Source: an uncultured Acidimicrobiaceae bacterium (GTDB lineage: Bacteria > Actinomycetota > Acidimicrobiia > Acidimicrobiales > SZUA-35). From it: a stretch of 64,000 nt of DNA. The stretch covers positions 1 to 64,000 of the forward strand of contig CAMYLA010000035.1 in the NCBI GenBank assembly GCA_947259095.1, read 5' to 3'. Below are positions 59,553-64,000 of this stretch, one piece after another. Position 1 is the first letter of the stretch, and every line of letters begins with the position of its first letter. The translations under genes and the position numbers were made by a program. The notes below the pieces were generated by a model. That model saw only the letters and a list, made by a program, of their open reading frames with translations. It did no database searches and was not told the DNA's origin.

Positions 59553-62500
59553 CCGAACGACCATGGACTCCCTACGACGTCGAGTTCTACAGCGACATCG
59601 ATCGTCCCGACTATGCGGTCGCCCTGTGGGCCGGCCATCGATGGTTCGGCTACGACCTGGTGCGGTGGGCCAAGCCGGAACGGATCGTCGAACTGGGCAG
59701 CCACTACGGCTGTTCGTTCTTTGCGTTCTGCCAGGCCGTCCAGGCCGATCGCAGCGACTGCGACCTCATGGCCATCGACACCTGGGAGGGCGACGAACAC
59801 ACCGGCCACTACGACGAGTCGGTGTACCACACCTTCACCACGGTCCTCGAACGGCGCTTCGCCGGTCTGCGGACCAGGGTCCAGCGATCGACCTTCGACG
59901 ACGCCCTGGCGGTGGTTCCCGATGGATCGGTCGACATCCTGCACATCGACGGGCTCCACACCTACGAGGCCGTCTGCCACGACTACGAGACCTGGAAGGA
60001 CAAGGTCGCCCCGAACGGCATCGTGCTGTTCCACGACGTGGCACCCTCGTCTGGTCTCGGGTCGGCCCGCTACTGGCAGGAGGTCCGCGAGACCGGGCCG
60101 AGCTTTGCGTTCCTCCACAGCCTCGGGCTCGGGGTACTGCTCCCCAACGGCACCGAGGGCCGGGAGGCGCTGCTCGATCTGGGCCGCAGCCCCTGGCGGC
60201 CGTACTACGAGCACCGGGCCGGGCACGATCTACGATCCCGCCAGGTCATCGACCTGACCGCCATGATCGACGCCAGGGATGAGGCGCTGGCGGCAACCGA
60301 GAGGCTCGTCGTCGACCGGGACGAGGCGCTGGTCATGACCGACCGTCTGGTTGCCGAGCGGGACCAGGCCCTGATCACCGCACAGGCCATGATCGTGCAA
60401 CGGGACGACGCGCTGGCCGCAACAGGGGCCACGGTGGAGCAGTGTCGCCACGAGCTGGCCGACGTCGAGCAGCTTGTCGCAGCCCGCGACGATGCGCTGG
60501 CCGCGGCCCGGACCGAGATGGAGCGACTGGACCGTTCGTTGGCCGAGGCCAACGAACGGCGCTCGAAACTCGAGGTCGACCTGGCCCGGGCCGCCGCCGA
60601 CAGCGCGCACCGCCTCCAGCTGGCCGAAGCCGATCGGGCCGAGGCCTTGGCCGAGATCGAGTACCTCCACCACCACATCGCCGCCCTGACCGTCGATCGG
60701 GATGCGGTGGCCGCAGGCCTCGACCTCTACCGCCGGGTGCTGCGACCGGTACGGTGGGCCTCCCGCCCGCCCCGTCAGGTCCTCCGCCGAATCCGGGGCC
60801 GGGACGAAACCGATGTCGTCGACATCGAGCCCGGCACCGGGATCGAGCCGGACACCGAGATCGAGGCCGGTCCGACGCGGCCTGCACTGTTCGACGGCGA
60901 CTGGTACCTGGCCCGCTATCCCGATGTGGGCAGGGCCGGGGTCGACCCGTGGACCCACTGGCGTGACCACGGCTGGAAGGAAGGCCGCGAACCGTGCCCG
61001 CTGTTCAACGCCGGCACCTACCTGGAGCAGCACGACGATGTGGCGGCGGCAGGCATCGACCCGCTGATCCACTGGACCGAGTCCGGCCGGCGGGAGGACC
61101 GTGACCCGTCGAGGCTGTTCTCGACCGACTTCTACCGCAACCGCAACGAGCAGCGCCTGACCGACGAGGACGACCCGCTGCGGCACTACCTCGACAACGG
61201 CATCCAGCTCGGCCTGTTCGTCTCCCCGGAGCACGAGCAGCGGGTGCTGAACGCGCCGTTGCTCCAGGCCGGGAACGACAACCTGCTGGTCGACGTCGTC
61301 GCCCACCACGACGGCAGCAGCCGTTCGGTGCCCTACTCGATGATCGTCGACCTCGACGCCGACCTGTTCACCTTCGACCTCTGGGATTCGATCCTCACCA
61401 GGTCCCGACCGGCGGATGCGTCCAAGCTGGCAACCGCCCGCAGGATGCGGTTGGCGCTGGGCCTGAGCCCGGGCCAGAGCCCGTCGACCTGGGACCTCAT
61501 GCGGCGCCGGGTCGAGATCGAGGCCGCCATCGCCGGACCCTCCAACGGGGAGTACCTGCTCGGCGACGTGCTGGCCAGGCTCCTGGCCCAGGTCGCGGCC
61601 GAAGGCCTCGACCCCGTTGACCCGGACGGCACCGGCTACGACGCCGCAGCGCTGGCCGACCACCTCCGACGGCTGGAGCTGGAGGACGAGATGGCGTCGA
61701 CGACGCCGATCGGTGACACCGTGGTGGTCATCGAGAAGCTCCTGGCCCGGGGCGACTCGGCCCGGGTGGCCGTGGTGTCCGACTTCTACCTCTCGGGCGA
61801 CGACCTCCGGGATCTGCTGGCCTATCACGGCCTGAGCAGTTATCTCCTCGAGGTCATCTCCTCTGCCGACATCGGCCTGTCGAAACATCGGGGCGGGGAG
61901 CTGCTGGCATGGGTCCGCGACCGGTTCGGCGTCGAAGCCGGGCGCCACGTCCACGTCGGAGACAACCCCCACGCCGACGTGGCCATGCAAACCGAGACCG
62001 GCGGCATCGCGGTCCACCTCGTCCACGGCGATCGGCGCTTCGTCGGTCCCGGCCAACTCACTGAGGCGACGATGGCCGACGTTGCGGCCGAGCTGCGAGC
62101 CGATCTCGACGCCGCGGCCCAGCTCCGCTGCCGCCAGAACGGCCTCAGCCCCCGGCCGGACAACCGCATCATCCGGGCGGCCTGGCGCACCGCCGTGCTG
62201 CCGGTGGCGCTGGTGGCCGCGGCCATCGAGGATGCAACGGCCCGGAACCTGGACCGGGTGCACTACCTGAGTCGGGAGGGGCTGTTCCTGTCCAGGATCC
62301 ACGACGAGATCGCACCCATCCTCGAGCCCCAGGGAGCACCGGCCGGAGTTCATCTGGCGGTGTCGAGGCGGTCGACGTTCGGACCGTCGCTGCAGGAGAT
62401 CTCACCGAGCAGCCTGCTCGACCTGTGGCGGATGTACTCCCGGCAGACCCCCCGTGGCCTGCTGGTGTCACTCGGGGCCGAGGCCGACGAGTTCCGGCCG

Positions 62501-63382
62501 GCCCTGCAGCGGTGCGACCTGGAACTCGACGAGGTCATCGACGGCATCCACCTCGACGGCAGGATACGCACCTTCCTCGAGGACCCAAAGGTCACCGACA
62601 CCCTCCAGACCCTCAACACCGAGCGCCGGCACGGCCTGCTGGCCTACCTCGAGCGCCGGACCGACCTCGATCTCGACGAGATGCTGATGGTCGACGTCGG
62701 CTGGCGGGGCACGGTGCAGGACAACCTGGCCCGCCTCCTGCCGGACACCAGGTTCGTCGGCTGGTACCTGGCCCTGTTCCCGTTCCTCAACCCGCAGCGA
62801 CCCGACTGCTACAAGTTCGCCATCGGGCCGGACGGCAACCTCGGCGACGACATCTCGTTCATGGAGCCGCCGGCTGCGGTCGAGCGGCCATGGACCCCGG
62901 CCGCACCGTCGGTGGTGGACTACCGCTCGATCGGCTCCGAAGCCGGCGTACCGGTGCTCGACGAGGAATCGCTGACCGACGAGAGCCGGGCCGCAATCGA
63001 GCTCTACCAGGATGCGGTGGTCGACGCCGCGGCGATGGTGGCCCGGTGGATCGTGGCCAACGGTGCGGCCACCGACGTGCTGCGGCCCCTGATCGAGACC
63101 CAACTCACCTCGTACTACAAGACGCCGGAACCGGGAATTGCCGACCTATGGTTCAACTCGGCCCACGACGACACGTTCGGGGTCCTCAATGTGACCTCCT
63201 TCGGCAAGGCCGGACCGAGCCGGGAATGGCTCGCCGGTGGCCCCGGCCCCGCCTTCCTCCGCCACCTGGAAGACGCCGCAACCGGCTCGTTGTGGCCGGC
63301 CGGCTACCGTCGATGGCAACCGGTGGAGGCGGCGGTGGCGCTGGAGCAGGCGCTGCGGACCGACCGGTTCGACCGGCGCTGA
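59549..63382 (+). CDS. Fusion protein: methyltransferase, coiled coil, glycan-enzyme repeats, HAD hydrolase
   Basis: A 1277-residue cytoplasmic protein. About 30-200: class I SAM methyltransferase (Methyltransf_24-like; IVELGSHYGCSFFAFCQAV, ILHIDGLHTYEAVCHDYETW). About 235-390: coiled coil of a roughly 14-residue repeat (DEALAATERLVVDR, DEALVMTDRLVAER and so on). About 446-557: three repeats of the kind FDGDWYLARYPDVG, seen in bacterial glycosyltransferases. About 600-830: HAD hydrolase-like domain (TFDLWDSIL 608-616, VVSDFYLSGDDL near 742, HVGDNPHAD near 805). 840-1277: C-terminal region usual in COG5610-type hydrolases (VHYLSREGLFLSR, LMVDVGWRGTVQDNL). Start overlaps the glycosyltransferase stop. 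Likely role: sugar or glycan-chain modification in surface polysaccharide synthesis. Confidence 0.85.
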   Translation: MTERPWTPYDVEFYSDIDRPDYAVALWAGHRWFGYDLVRWAKPERIVELGSHYGCSFFAFCQAVQADRSDCDLMAIDTWEGDEHTGHYDESVYHTFTTVLERRFAGLRTRVQRSTFDDALAVVPDGSVDILHIDGLHTYEAVCHDYETWKDKVAPNGIVLFHDVAPSSGLGSARYWQEVRETGPSFAFLHSLGLGVLLPNGTEGREALLDLGRSPWRPYYEHRAGHDLRSRQVIDLTAMIDARDEALAATERLVVDRDEALVMTDRLVAERDQALITAQAMIVQRDDALAATGATVEQCRHELADVEQLVAARDDALAAARTEMERLDRSLAEANERRSKLEVDLARAAADSAHRLQLAEADRAEALAEIEYLHHHIAALTVDRDAVAAGLDLYRRVLRPVRWASRPPRQVLRRIRGRDETDVVDIEPGTGIEPDTEIEAGPTRPALFDGDWYLARYPDVGRAGVDPWTHWRDHGWKEGREPCPLFNAGTYLEQHDDVAAAGIDPLIHWTESGRREDRDPSRLFSTDFYRNRNEQRLTDEDDPLRHYLDNGIQLGLFVSPEHEQRVLNAPLLQAGNDNLLVDVVAHHDGSSRSVPYSMIVDLDADLFTFDLWDSILTRSRPADASKLATARRMRLALGLSPGQSPSTWDLMRRRVEIEAAIAGPSNGEYLLGDVLARLLAQVAAEGLDPVDPDGTGYDAAALADHLRRLELEDEMASTTPIGDTVVVIEKLLARGDSARVAVVSDFYLSGDDLRDLLAYHGLSSYLLEVISSADIGLSKHRGGELLAWVRDRFGVEAGRHVHVGDNPHADVAMQTETGGIAVHLVHGDRRFVGPGQLTEATMADVAAELRADLDAAAQLRCRQNGLSPRPDNRIIRAAWRTAVLPVALVAAAIEDATARNLDRVHYLSREGLFLSRIHDEIAPILEPQGAPAGVHLAVSRRSTFGPSLQEISPSSLLDLWRMYSRQTPRGLLVSLGAEADEFRPALQRCDLELDEVIDGIHLDGRIRTFLEDPKVTDTLQTLNTERRHGLLAYLERRTDLDLDEMLMVDVGWRGTVQDNLARLLPDTRFVGWYLALFPFLNPQRPDCYKFAIGPDGNLGDDISFMEPPAAVERPWTPAAPSVVDYRSIGSEAGVPVLDEESLTDESRAAIELYQDAVVDAAAMVARWIVANGAATDVLRPLIETQLTSYYKTPEPGIADLWFNSAHDDTFGVLNVTSFGKAGPSREWLAGGPGPAFLRHLEDAATGSLWPAGYRRWQPVEAAVALEQALRTDRFDRR

Positions 63383-63570
63383 CCCGCCGGCCGCTTCGAC
63401 CGCCGCCGTTGCTTCGCCGGGGTTTCGTTTCCCGATAGTTAAGGACTGTGGCGGTACCGGGGGACGTTCGTTGACTTACCATTGGTGGCAGCGTCGCAGC
63501 CCACCGTCGGTGGCGATGCCGGTCGACGGAGACGTGTCGGTCGATGACCACCTGTCGGTCGAGGAGCATC

Positions 63571-64000
63571 ATGCAGCGCAGCCAATTCGCAGCCGCCGTC
63601 ATCGTCCTCGCCGTCGTGGCCGGGTTGCTTGCCGGCCGATTCCTGTCCGACTCCCCCGACGAGCGGGCAGTAGCCGCGGCCGATCCGGTTGACGAGGTTG
63701 ACGCCGCGGCGGAGCAGGAGCCGAACGTGATCAGTGGTGGTGAGCAGGCCGCAGTGGGGACGGCGACGGTTCCTCCGACGAGCGCCGAGGTCGGTGAAGC
63801 TCCACCCCTGCTGGGCGAGAAGCCGGAGCTGGTGGACCTCGACGGCTGGCTGCAGACCGACGCCACCGGACTCGCCTCGTTCGACGGCCAGGTCAGGATC
63901 GTCCAGTTCTGGACCTTCGGGTGCCGCAACTGCAAGGCAACACTGCCAAACCTCCAGCAGATCTACGCCGACTGGCACGACCGGGGGCTGGAGATCATCG
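63571..64000 (+). CDS. Thioredoxin-like membrane-anchored protein (partial)
   Basis: The first 143 codons of a gene cut by the window end. A single N-terminal helix (residues 6-25, FAAAVIVLAVVAGLLAGRF) is an anchor or signal. An acidic disordered stretch (30-80) follows, then a thioredoxin fold starts: IVQFWTFGCRNCKATLPNL, with CxxC at Cys118-Cys121 (CRNC). TlpA/DipZ-type redox proteins have this layout. ATG 63571 has GAGGAG 4 nt upstream. Confidence 0.85.
   Translation, partial: MQRSQFAAAVIVLAVVAGLLAGRFLSDSPDERAVAAADPVDEVDAAAEQEPNVISGGEQAAVGTATVPPTSAEVGEAPPLLGEKPELVDLDGWLQTDATGLASFDGQVRIVQFWTFGCRNCKATLPNLQQIYADWHDRGLEII

Noticed and set aside
59327-62353. Minus-strand frames of 300 and 700 codons opposite the glycan genes
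   Set aside because: They are antisense shadows of high-GC coding; the plus strand has recognisable domains over the whole stretch.

Overview
This window comes from a GC-rich actinobacterium. Gene order and protein style fit the class Acidimicrobiia best, but that placement is inference from synteny and no search was run. The core runs, mostly on the minus strand, in the order seen in Mycobacterium and Streptomyces: ffh-rpsP-khpA-rimM-trmD-rplS-DUF2469-yraN, comM-dprA-WhiG-like sigma factor-M23-rpsB-tsf, pyrH-frr-cdsA-dxr-M50 protease-ispG and rimP-nusA-ylxR-infB. Further right come rpmF-plsX-acpP-rnc-Fpg-like-smc and rsmD-coaD-coiled coil-DUF177.

Layout. 1-3.4 kb: rimP-nusA-ylxR-infB transcription/translation operon (infB cut by the window edge). 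3.5-10 kb: ispG, M50 protease, dxr and cdsA, i.e. the non-mevalonate isoprenoid pathway plus phospholipid synthesis. 10-14 kb: frr, pyrH, tsf, rpsB. 14-21.5 kb: a LOG-type hydrolase, degenerate LytM protein, flagellar/WhiG-type sigma factor, DNA-uptake genes dprA and comM, a cytochrome c lipoprotein and yraN. 21.5-27.4 kb: ribosome and SRP cluster. 27.5-34.3 kb: a broken HtrA protease gene, a two-component system and a MoxR-DUF58-VWA operon. 34.2-47.3 kb: smc, fatty-acid/phospholipid start genes, coaD, rsmD, HIT protein and recG. 47.5-58.2 kb: accessory region with pckA, an EcsC-like protein, an ArsR regulator, membrane and secreted proteins and a broken CoA-transferase gene. 58.3-63.4 kb: a glycosyltransferase and a 1277-residue methyltransferase/coiled-coil/HAD fusion that look like surface-glycan machinery. 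The window ends inside a thioredoxin-like gene.

The most interesting signals are these. (1) Tandem arrays of short hairpin-containing repeats sit directly on the stop codons of trmD, rpmF and pckA, and the last codons of each gene look like a degenerate first unit. A smaller stop-spanning repeat follows the ArsR gene. (2) At least eight genes have a TANNNT -10 box 6-8 nt before the start codon and no evident Shine-Dalgarno sequence in that interval, which predicts leaderless mRNAs. (3) The Fpg/MutM-family protein beside rnc and smc has lost the N-terminal catalytic proline, the active-site lysine and three of four zinc cysteines. (4) An HtrA protease gene and a CoA-transferase gene each carry an internal deletion plus frameshift; artefact versus decay must be decided by resequencing. 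(5) rnc appears to start at a CTG codon overlapping the acpP stop. No tRNA, rRNA, CRISPR array, IS element or prophage was recognised.
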